From assembly GCF_000143415.4 (NCBI RefSeq), contig NW_003314286.1, forward strand, positions 79,826-143,825: a DNA stretch of 64,000 nt, given 5' to 3'. This DNA comes from Selaginella moellendorffii. Lineage: Eukaryota > Streptophyta > Lycopodiopsida > Selaginellales > Selaginellaceae. A model generated the notes under the pieces. That model did no database searches, was not told where the DNA came from, and was given only the letters and a program-made list of their open reading frames with translations. Each line of letters opens with the position of its first letter. Position 1 is the stretch's first letter. Positions 22,501 through 32,436 of this stretch are shown here, in pieces. Made by a program: the position numbers and the translations under genes.

Positions 22501-24348
22501 CATGAGCATGAGTTCAACTAACGAACGAGCAGAACCCCACAGGGAGGATTATCAACAGGTTTACAAAGGATCAGTCAGCAGTGGATGAAATACTACCTTT
22601 TACTTTGCAAGTAAGTCGTGATCTGATGCCAGATTTTCTTTCTAACTAATTTTGTGTTCTTGGCAGCAAGTTATCGCATTCGTTGGTTCTTGCTTGGGGG
22701 CTCTTGCTTTGATTGCCATTCTCTTGCCGTGGTTTATGCTCGTCACTCCAATTTACCTTATGGTTTTTATATACATGAGGCAAAGATATGTGGCTATTTG
22801 CTGCGATGTGAAAAGACTTGATGGAGTAACTAGATCTGCCGTTTATGCACATTTGGTTGAGTCTATTGAAGTAAGTCTAATTCAAGAACATGTAGTTTTC
22901 ATGTTTTAAAAACATTCTGCAGGGAGTTGTTTCTATCAGAGCTTATGGAGCCGAGAAACGATTCATGGATCGTTTTGTTGATCTGGTAGACAAAAACAAC
23001 CAAGCAGGCATGATGTACGCGCATGCGTCGAGATGGTTCGCTACGAGGATGGAGATGACGGTAATTTTCAACTTGGCAGTGGTGGCTGCATTTGTGATTG
23101 CACTACGAAACTCTATATCTCCAGGAATTGCAGGTAAGAGAAATTCAACTCTTGATATATCTGAAGTTATATCCGAGATTTACCTTAAGCAGGAATAATA
23201 CTGGTTCAGAGCCTGAAATTGTCGGGACTTTTCCAGTTTACAGTCAGAAGCAGTGCAGAAGCCGAGAACCAGTTTACGAGCGTGGAGCGTATACAAGAGT
23301 ACACACATTTGGCTGTGGAGCCGGATTGCAAAGACTCGAGCAAATTATCTGTCCCCGACGAGTGGCCCCACCAAGGAACCATTGAGTTTAGGAATTACAC
23401 CATGGCGTACAGAGAGGATCTTTCACCGGCCCTCAACAACATCTCCTTCACGGTATAAGATCATGAGATATCTTATGTTATTAACGTAACCATTCAGGTG
23501 GAAGGAGGAGAGAAGCTTGGGATTCTGGGAAGAACTGGCAGTGGCAAATCGAGCCTTGTCGCTGCCATCTTCCGGATGGTCCAGAACGACGCGTGCAGTG
23601 GCTCCATAATAATCGATGATCTTGATATCCAAAAAGTTAAGCTGGACGACTTGAGGCGGAGACTATCGATCATCCCGCAAGATCCTGTCTTGTTCCGCGG
23701 CAGCCTTAGGTTCAACTTGGATCCTTTCTCCGAGCACAGCGACAAGGACATGTACGAGGCCCTGGCCAGGGTTCACGTCGCGGAAAAGGTGAAGAGCATT
23801 GGAAATGGATTGGATAGCGAGGTTACAGAGAATGGAAACAACTTCAGCCTTGGAGAAAGGCAGCTCATATGCTTGGCCAGAACTCTACTACGAAAGTAAG
23901 TATATAGAAACCATTTTGCTCTTTTCTTGATAGTTTTCCTTGTGATCAAAGGTCTCGCATTGTCATACTCGACGAGGCCACCGCAGCTATTGACAACAAG
24001 ACGGACAGACTTATCCAGTCTACAATGCGCGAAGTTTTTGAGAGCTGCACTTGTTTAACAGTGGCTCACAGGATCAACACCATAATTGACTGCGGCATGG
24101 TGCTTGTTTTGGACACAGGGGGTCATATTGTGGAGTATGATTCACCCTATAATCTTCTCAAGGCAGAAGGTACATTTTCATTGTGTTTTTATTTCTGGTT
24201 TTTCACTTTCCCTTGATCAGAAGTTTCAACAGATTCTAAGCCAGGTGTCTTTGCAAATATGGTAGCACAGTGTGGAGAAACTATAGCAGCAGAGCTAACA
24301 AGAATGGCTGAAGATGCAATGGTTGCAAGACAACAAAAGCAAGTATAA
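19580..24348 (+). CDS. ABCC: ABC transporter subfamily C (MRP-type)
   Basis: Nineteen exons from the ATG at 19580 to the TAA at 24346-24348, all in phase, give about 1266 residues. The last intron has two usable acceptors (24221 or 24233). There is no TMD0, so this is a short two-half ABCC. Membrane domain 1 is at about 60-380; NBD1 has Walker [10 protein letters not shown] near 435-443, signature [14 protein letters not shown] near 525, and Walker [13 protein letters not shown]. Membrane domain 2 is at about 680-960. NBD2 has [10 protein letters not shown] near 1030, the divergent signature [12 protein letters not shown], and Walker [17 protein letters not shown] proteins pump glutathione conjugates, phytochelatin complexes, inositol hexaphosphate or folates, commonly into the vacuole. 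The substrate is not deducible. Exon 1 (33 residues, [19 protein letters not shown]) is supported by the strong donor at 19679. Confidence 0.93.
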
Positions 24349-24699
24349 AAACTTTAATTAATAATTAAGGCAACATCTCTGTGCCTTTCCAAATAATAAA
24401 AATCATTTATGCCCATGTAGACACTCATCAAATCCCCCAGACATCTTGCGCATGTCCTTGCCACCTATCCTCCTTGTCCTTTTAGAACCAACGGTCTGTT
24501 CCTCCGCTAATCCCTTCACAAAATACTTGACTTCGGGCAGCACAATCTTATAAGATCTTTCAGCAATGTGACTATCTCTTTGGTCACAACTCTAATTGTT
24601 CTTCTTACAAGTTATCAAGGAGCAGTACTAAAACAAAACAAAAGTGATAAAACAAAACAAAAGTGAACCACAACATCAAGTTCGGCCATTTGAAGCAAC

Positions 24700-27600
24700 T
24701 CTGAATTTGAGAGATCAGTGTTGGTGGACAAATAAGACAGCAACAATGATACATGTCACACACTTGTGTGATATACAACAAGATCATTGTTTTGATGCGA
24801 TTTTCTATGTCTAATGGCTGATCACCATGAAATTTACAATGCGCCACAAACCAACTGGAACACCAGAAGATCCATGATATTTAAAAGATTTGGTGAAAAG
24901 ATTTTCAGTCTGATTTACTTGTTGGAGACTCCTTGTCACCAAGAACCAAAAAGAAAAAAAACGAATCTCATAAGCTGTCATTGTAAGGACAAACTTACCT
25001 CGATTTCCAGTCCTAGAATGGTGATAAAGATACTATAAAAAATGAGTGAAAGAAAAGACATATATGGCTCCCCACTAAGGGTATGGCCATAAAACATTCT
25101 TTCATGTGCACACCACATAAACTTAGAATATTTTTTCTTGATACCATATAATGCAGTTTATATTTAACTTTTAATCATTAGTCAAATGGCATATTTATGA
25201 ACAAAATAGCCATTAATCAACAAAGTAAAGATGTTATCTTTATCAATAAGACCAGACAACTTTAATGTTTTTTTCATGAGTGTTCTAGGATTATTTTTGA
25301 AATATTCTTAGTTTTCATTTTATTATTTATAATGCACTTTATCTCTCTCCCCTTAAGCCAGTTAGGAAAAGGATAATTCATGGTGATGGTATATTGAAAT
25401 TTCATCCTATATCCCTCCATCATATACTAATTATAGACAGGAGTTTTAAAAGTTAAACAAATGTCATCTGAAAGGAGTCTAATGCAATATAACCATAGAT
25501 AAAAGATGTGCAAATAACAACATTAACATTGCAATAAAAAGTCACAAAAGAAGTAAAGCAATATATAGATTTCTCACTTAACAATACAATCATTTAATGA
25601 TACAATCATGGAAATGAGTCAAATCATTTAACAATACAATTAAAGAACTCAATTTTCTCCTTCCTCAGAAATGTCATCCAAATTATAACTAAAACTTAAA
25701 AACACTCTTTTTCACATCATCTTTAATTTCCCATAAAATAGTCACTTATTTTAATAGAAGTTTCCTCCCTAAAATTGAGGTTACATAGCTTCTCCAGATT
25801 GACCGCAACTTCAAAAGCTTGTTCAGATCCAAGGTATTAAAAACATTATTGAAAACATCAAAAGATGACAAATCCCTTACCTGGTAAAGCATTTTACTTG
25901 GTCTTAACTTGCAGGAATAGGTGTTGCTGCTAAGCAGTATCGGTCCCTAAGACTTGTCCTTGACTCTCCCGTGTCACGTATCCTAGAAAAACAAAGCATC
26001 TGACCCAAATCTGGATTCACCTATCCATAGGACATCCCTTTATTGTACTTATATCATGACGCATTTACAGCATACACATATGAGCCTTTACTATGCTTGT
26101 ATCAAACCTTTACTATACTTGTATCTCATTGGTTTCACAAGCTTCACCCTTCTAGTATAGATTTCTGGAATCTCAACTCATGTATTGAGAGCAAGCCAAG
26201 ACAAGAGAGAGAATAGACAATCTAAGAGATGAACCCTGAACCCTAATACAACTAGTGCTATACTATTCCATGCCCGAACAAGATCAAATTTGCAAGTTGC
26301 ATCCTATCCATTACTTTGCAATCATCTCCACTGCAATCCTTGCCCAATTCTCGATAAACCTGCTGGCTTGCCAACTGTCAAATAGTACCCTAAGGAATGG
26401 AGAACAAGAGGTTCCTCAATAAGTAGAACATTCCCTGTGTCTGATCTGTCCTTCAAAGAATCCAAATCTTGCATTTCAAGCGTCCAACGGGGATCCAACC
26501 TCGCAAGTCCGTGTTGAATTTCTTGACGGCAACATACACAGCATTCAATCCATAGAATTGATGAAAGAGTATAAAACTCTGTTCTGTCAAGCAGTGGCGA
26601 ACTCTCGTAAAGTGTTAACTGCCATTAGTAGAAACCTCGTTGGCGTATTCAACAAAGTAAGCAGTTGCTTTGCTGAGCGGTACCTTTCCAGAATAAACGA
26701 TTCTAATGCTGAAACAAAAAACCTATACCATAGCTGGAATCTTTAAGGATCCGACTAGCATAATCCTTCAGGTCGGTCCTCATCCCCCAAAGTGACAGAA
26801 CACTGCAACTGAAAGTTTCTGTTTGAGTGTAGCAGAAACATTGCGTGCAACAACAACCATACCTCTGGTGCGAAACCCTAACAATGCTGGCACAAACACA
26901 TCCAAAAGAGATCTTGTTTTTGCTGTAGGTAAATCAAACCTATTAACCAAGGTGTCCTGCACCCCCTGGCATTCGTCGAGTATAATCGGCCCCCCTCTTA
27001 TGCGTCTTGATCAAACGATCAAATACCTCTTCGATCCCGCAGTCACTGGATACTAACTCGAGTAGTTTAACACTTAGAACGAAAGGGTCATTCTTGAACG
27101 CAAACCAAACCTGCTTAAACAACCAGTACTTGCCCTGGCATGCTTTCTACTACCTCCTTCAACTTGTCTAGGATGAAGAATTTGCTGAGGCGAACATCTT
27201 TGAAGCAGCACCGTGTCACGCGCATCGAAATTAACTGGTTTCCTGGATACAGAACCATTAGCCGGCTAACCAGCGCATCTAAGTCTGCAGAGCCCTCCAA
27301 TCCAATCCGTCCCATAGGAACACCAACAAAATACAGAGCCGAAGGCAATCTCATATAGTGTTCGAGTCTTTCCAGAGCCGGAAACACCGAAAAGGACCAC
27401 CAGGCCAGAGCGTGCTATATCCAATTGATCCAGAATGTATTTGGAGGCCGGAAAAGGCTCCTCGAGGCAACGCCAGAGAAGGCAAGGTTTGCGAGTGTCA
27501 AGGAGCTTGCAAACCGTCCCTTTGCAAACGTCAGGATAGCTGGCCTTACAATCACTTGGCTTAGCAAGTTCTTGATCTGCTCTATGTATTTGGTTCTATA

Positions 27601-27900
27601 TTTGGTCCAAGATAGTTTGCACATCTGCTTGATAAAGATCAAACATAAGCTTTGAACAAACACATAGAAAGGCAAGGAGAATGAGCATACAAGTAACGAT
27701 TCGTCAGTACACCAAATCCACAAGGAAGTACACACACAACATAAGTAAATCAGTGACAGGAGCAGGAGGTGTTGCAAAAACAGAATTTGTCAGCGATGGA
27801 AGAAAGTTGCTCTTTCTTTTTCCTCCAAAACCATTTCTCCTCATCCTCACATATTTTTGCTTCTTAAAAATCACTGGCACAGCCATAAATCAATAGTTCA
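24700..27900 (-). pseudogene. P-loop NTPase-like pseudogene, copy B
   Basis: Direct repeat of copy A (9.7-12.6 kb), about 15 kb away, and better preserved. The N-terminal part is near 27890-27560. The nucleotide-binding loop at 27440-27350 reads SGLVVLFGVSGSGKTRTLYE, an intact Walker A. Next come GRIGLEGSADLDALVSRL near 27310-27260 and DVRLSKFFILDKLKEV near 27190. The Walker B-like PIILDECQGVQD near 26985-26950 sits in a frame shifted from its upstream helix. The C-terminal part FHGDQPLDIENRIKTMILLY is near 24840-24760. Stops and frameshifts elsewhere argue for a pseudogene, although some breaks could be unrecognised introns. The motif order suggests a STAND or Crinkler-like NTPase; I cannot assign it firmly. 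Confidence 0.6.
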
Positions 27901-28568
27901 AAACTCTACTAGAATCAGACAGTTTTAATATTTAGAGTTGAAGAAAAACACTGGATTACATAATAAAAGAACAAAGTTTGCATAACGTGAAAAGGTTGTT
28001 CTGAGAAACTTTAGAATCTCTAGGATACTGAAAAAGGAAAATGAAAGACGTTTATTGAAAAAAAAAAAAAATTATCTTAAAGAAATAAAATACATTCTCT
28101 ACTACCATTACTATTTAGAATAAAACAAAAAACAAAAATAGTTTACAAGGAGTATCATCATATCCCATTGCCAGACAGTGGCACTGCTGCTCACCATAAC
28201 CTCTTTTGAGTTGCTTCACAGGTTCGATGGGAAGAAACAAGAAAAACAGATTGCCCTGGTCTATATAGCAAGTAAATCTAAATACAGATTAGAGGTAAGA
28301 GAGCTAGGAGGAACGAAAATATGGGAACTCTTACCATGGTCTAACTCCTGTAGAGCTCCAAATGATGAATGCATGAACTGAACCAGAGTTTAAGCTCACT
28401 CTTTCTTGCAGGTGAACATTACTCATAGCAATGCACTACTGCCTGGATGATTTCTTTTGTACTCTCAAAGGGACAAGGGATCATCCCAACTAGAAAACTT
28501 TCACGAAAACAAATGCATTATTGTCATTGATCCCATGAATCCTAAGCCGTTGATTTCTGCCCCTATGA
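27900..28568. other. spacer, no gene seen
   Basis: AT-rich spacer before the PPR gene, including a 12-A run near 28060. A frame at 28178-28381 shows no recognisable feature. The PPR promoter must lie at its right end. Confidence 0.4.
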
Positions 28569-30728
28569 ATGCCAGCCGTTGATCATTTGGCGCGTTTGCT
28601 AAGATCTTACAACTCCGCGAGGGATCTGTGGAAGGGGAGGCAAATCCACGCATCCATTCTCGAGTCCGCCGATCTCTGTTCCAATACTTTTCTCGCCAAT
28701 CTCATTGTCCAGATGTATGGGAAGTGCGGGAGCACAGAGGACGCGAGGAGGGCTTTCGATCGAATCCACGCGCCCAATGCCTTCTCATGGAGTATACTCC
28801 TCTCGGGCTACATCCACTGCGGCGAGATCAACGAGGCAAAGAAAATCTTCGATAGAATGCCCGATCCCGATGTGGTGTCGTGGAATTCGATGCTCGGCGT
28901 CTATGCCAAGCAGGGCCCTGTCGAATGCGTTAAAGGTTTCTTCGATCGAATGCCTTTGAGGAGCTTGATCTCGTGGAATACGGTGCTCTCTGCGATCGCC
29001 GATTCTGGGCATTTTGATAAGTGCCGAGAGTGCTTTGATCGAATGCCGCAATGGAGTGTTCTATCGTTTACTGTAGTTTTAGAAGCGCTTTATCAAACAG
29101 GAAACATAGATGAGGCTAAACGTAATTTTGATTTGATGCCAGAAAGAAACATAGTTTCCTGGAATATGCTGATTGTTAGAAATGCCGAGACAGGGCACTT
29201 TGAAACAGTTGAAAGCATTTATGCGAAAATTCCAGCCACGAACATTGTGACTTGGAACTCAGTCTTGGATGCATACAAAAAGCAAGGTGATGTTTTCAAA
29301 GTGCATAAGTATTTTGAGGCAATCCCAGAAAAAGACGTCGTCAGCTGGAACACTCTTCTGTCTGCATTTGCCATGCATGGAAATTATGAAAGTGGAAAAG
29401 CGTTGTTCCTTGAAATGCCAATAAGGAGCCTTGTATCTTGGAATATTGCACTTCAGATGTTTTCAAAAGAAAACTTAAGTACCACCCATGAAGTTTTCAT
29501 GTCTATGCCGAAATGGGATCCAGTCGCGTGGACGCTTATGATTCAAGCACATACCACGAACGGGGATTTGGACATGGCACGGGAATTGTTTGATGAAATG
29601 CCCGCAAAGACGATGGCGGCGTGGACGACCATGATCACAGCGCACTCGCAGAGAGGACGTGTGGCAGATGCAAGAGCCCTCTTTGATGCCATGGACGAGC
29701 GCGATAGTGTTGCATGGACAGCCATGATTGCCGGCTATGCGCTTCATGGGGACAATGGAAGAGCCAAAGAGCTCTTCGATGCCATGGGTGACGGGAAGAC
29801 CATCGTCTCCTGGAACGCAATGCTGGGATCCTTATCCGGCGATATTGCTAAGATGGAGCGATTCATGCACAAAATGCCCAGCTGGGACGTGATCTCATGC
29901 AACTCAGTCGCGGCCATCCACGCGCAGAGCAAAGGTTCTTGCGATGCTGCCAAGTTTCTATTCGATTCCATGCTCGAGCGCAATGTCTTCTCGTGGAACA
30001 CACTGATCCTCGCGTTTGGATCGAGCGAGCGAGCAGTGGAAGCCAACCGAGCGTTCGAAAGAATCCCCCACCGGGATTTGATTACCTGGAGCTCCATCGT
30101 CGCCGCCAACGCAGAGAACAGCCAAATGGATCGCGCGGAGGAGCTCTTCGCAAGCATGCCCGAATGGGACGTATACTCTTATAACGCAATGCTAAGTCTC
30201 TATGCCCAGACCGGGCATATCGATCAAGCAAAGGCATTGTTTGATGGGCTCTGGATCAAAGACTCGATAACTTGGAGCACGATGGTGGCAGCGTATGCCC
30301 AAGACGGAGGATCACACACTAACTTAGCGATGGAGCTCTTTCGTCTCATGGTTTTGGATGGCGTCTCCCCTCACGGGCTGTGTTTCGTGAGCTTGCTCGC
30401 AGCGTCCAGCCACCTCGGGCTCAAACAAGAGACGCGAGAGAGCTTCGCGTCGATGGTCTCGGACTTTGGCGTGGATCCAAGCCCGGAGCATTTTCTGTGC
30501 GTGATCGACGCCTTGGGACGGTCTGGCGAGCTGGGAAGAAGCCGAGAGCTGATTGAAAGCATGCCGTTTGTGCCGGATGAAGGTGCGTGGAGCACATTGC
30601 TTGGCGCTTGCTCTAGAGGCCATGGATCGAGCGTGGAGGAGCTGGCAGCACACAAAACTCTCGAGCTGGATCCGCGGAGTAGCCCGACTTATGTTCTTCT
30701 CTCCAGCGCTCTATGCTGCCAAGTTTGA
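28569..30728 (+). CDS. pentatricopeptide repeat protein (PLS class, E region truncated)
   Basis: Intronless, 719 residues. The protein opens with MPAVDHLARLLRSYNSARDL and the GRQIHASI segment usual in PLS-class PPR proteins. It then runs through roughly 18 repeats of mostly 31 residues of the S type, each built on a VVSWN(S/T)(M/L)L...A...G....A...FD.MP pattern. PPR proteins of this class bind organelle RNA, one base per repeat, and often direct C-to-U editing. No obvious transit peptide is visible. The C-terminal E motif begins (ELDPRSSPTYVLLSS) and then stops; the other frame continues with E-motif-like sequence (LYAAKFERTIRLKSMES) to 30771, suggesting a frameshift near 30700. No DYW domain is present. 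Confidence 0.88.
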   Translation: MPAVDHLARLLRSYNSARDLWKGRQIHASILESADLCSNTFLANLIVQMYGKCGSTEDARRAFDRIHAPNAFSWSILLSGYIHCGEINEAKKIFDRMPDPDVVSWNSMLGVYAKQGPVECVKGFFDRMPLRSLISWNTVLSAIADSGHFDKCRECFDRMPQWSVLSFTVVLEALYQTGNIDEAKRNFDLMPERNIVSWNMLIVRNAETGHFETVESIYAKIPATNIVTWNSVLDAYKKQGDVFKVHKYFEAIPEKDVVSWNTLLSAFAMHGNYESGKALFLEMPIRSLVSWNIALQMFSKENLSTTHEVFMSMPKWDPVAWTLMIQAHTTNGDLDMARELFDEMPAKTMAAWTTMITAHSQRGRVADARALFDAMDERDSVAWTAMIAGYALHGDNGRAKELFDAMGDGKTIVSWNAMLGSLSGDIAKMERFMHKMPSWDVISCNSVAAIHAQSKGSCDAAKFLFDSMLERNVFSWNTLILAFGSSERAVEANRAFERIPHRDLITWSSIVAANAENSQMDRAEELFASMPEWDVYSYNAMLSLYAQTGHIDQAKALFDGLWIKDSITWSTMVAAYAQDGGSHTNLAMELFRLMVLDGVSPHGLCFVSLLAASSHLGLKQETRESFASMVSDFGVDPSPEHFLCVIDALGRSGELGRSRELIESMPFVPDEGAWSTLLGACSRGHGSSVEELAAHKTLELDPRSSPTYVLLSSALCCQV

Positions 30729-30762
30729 GCGAACGATTCGACTGAAAAGTATGGAGTCATCG

Positions 30763-32024
30763 TCACGGTGACATGGATAAAACTCTCGTCAGGGACTTCA
30801 AGGCTGCGAGGTAGTTCTCGTCGATGGTATCGTGATCGTATGTAACGTGGGCGAAGTCTACAAGCTTGACACTGACTTTCGATGCTGCTCCATGGTCCTC
30901 GTAGATTATCAGCACGGAGCTCGAAAAGAAGTGATAGAACGTCTGCTTCTCAAACCTGTGATGATTCTCAGCTTCTGAGAGACGTAAAGAAAAAAAGAGA
31001 TTTTTACCAGCTTGTGAGCTTCTCGAGCTCCATCTTGGCGGCTTCATAAACTTTGGAAGCCAAGAGTGCGTTTGGATTCTCGTCATCGAATGGATTTGTC
31101 GAAACAAAGCGACGGATGGCGTACTCTACGCCGTGGTTGTCGAGCTTCCGGCACCAGTTGCGATCGGCCTTCCATTTGGAGCGAGTTGATGGATCATAGA
31201 CCTGGCAAAAATGGAGAAATTAAAAGAGAAAAAGGAAGCTTCAACACGATCAACAAAGAAACGATTGAAAACCTGCATCCCACTGACGCGAATTCCCAAA
31301 GTTCCTGTTGTGGACTCGCGGTCTTTTATCCTGCGCACGAATGCTTCCAGCCATCAAAATCGAAATTTTCAGAAAAGTCGAAGCTCCAATCCTAAAACTC
31401 ACTCGCATTTCTTTCTATAGGCTTCACCAGCCTCCGGGTACCACGTCTGGAATCCCATCTACAATCACAAATCCAAAGTCTATCACCAAAAAACTAAAAA
31501 GGAAGATAAACACGCACCTTGATATCGATAATGCAAGGCTGGTCGAAGCTCTTGGTCACGTCCTCTAGCACGGCATACCGTACAAGCCCTGGTCAAGGAG
31601 AAAGAAAGAAAGAAAAGCTACAAAACTAGCAAAGGATATTTGTTGGCGTGGGCGAGTTTGCAGTGTCAACGAGGACGGAGCCGCGGAACTTTGGGAAGAA
31701 CTCCTTGATCTCGTCTGGAACTCGCTCGTCCGACCAAAACTTTTGGTAGAACTCAATCTCGTACTCCCCTCTGGCACCGTCTTGCAGCGGCTTGTAGAAC
31801 CAGCCCGAATCATCGACGAGCGAGCCGACATGCCCCTCTGCGAAAGAAAACCAAAATCAGCAAATCCACAAACAAGGGAAAGCTCCTCTCAAAGAAGAAA
31901 CCTTCAAAAGAATGGCCAGCAACTTGGTTGCTCGAAGGCTTCAATCCCTGTTGCACAAGAGGGCGATCACATCAATCGCATTGCACTACCGAGAGCTCAC
32001 CGATGCGATCAATCCAGCAGCCAT
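30763..32024 (-). CDS. IPK2: inositol polyphosphate multikinase (IPK2/IPMK)
   Basis: Eight exons (32024-32001, 31947-31902, 31837-31631, 31588-31518, 31458-31403, 31330-31273, 31201-31008, 30955-30763) total 849 nt, or 282 residues, the usual plant IPK2 length. Motifs in order: NQVAGH near 15; LVDDSGWFYKPLQ; the catalytic/substrate motif PCIIDIKMG (PxxxDxKxG), split by an intron; TTGTLGIRVSGMQ; and VKLVDFAH for metal/ATP binding. IPK2 phosphorylates InsP3 to InsP4 and InsP5 en route to phytate and signalling pyrophosphates, mainly in the nucleus. The exon 3 donor appears to be GC rather than GT, because no GT there keeps the frame. It is transcribed toward the PPR gene, tail to tail. Confidence 0.9.
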
Positions 32025-32076
32025 GGTCGCGAAGAAACCTAGTGAAGCAAAGCCAACGAAAAGGGTTTAAAGACAA

Positions 32077-32118
32077 ATATAGTCAACAATGTCAACTATA
32101 GTCAATAACGTCAACTCC
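32077..32118. repeat. GTCAA cluster between IPK2 and FPP
   Basis: Four GTCAA units in about 40 bp, each the complement of the TTGAC W-box core. The cluster sits upstream of the IPK2 start (32024) and beyond the 3' end of the FPP gene. Confidence 0.45.
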
Positions 32119-32436
32119 ATACATTAATGCCACACGATGTCGAGGCCGAGAGGTGAGAGATACTGGATGGGACTTAATCCCCGCGGCGCTGGCCAAGAGC
32201 GGATTGTGGTGCCTGATCGATGTTACCATGGTCCATCTTGGTGGAAGTTTCCAGTGGAAGAGGATCTTCCTCCCGTGCCTCGTTTTCCCGGTTGCAAAGA
32301 GCCTGGAAGTCTTTGGAGCTCGGGTATCTGACTGGTAACGCAGTGATACCACCACCTCTTCCTGGGAGTAGCCAACGACGAAAAGATCCGGAAGCTGTGG
32401 TGAGGCGGATGTTGTGATGACGGATCAAACTCCATT

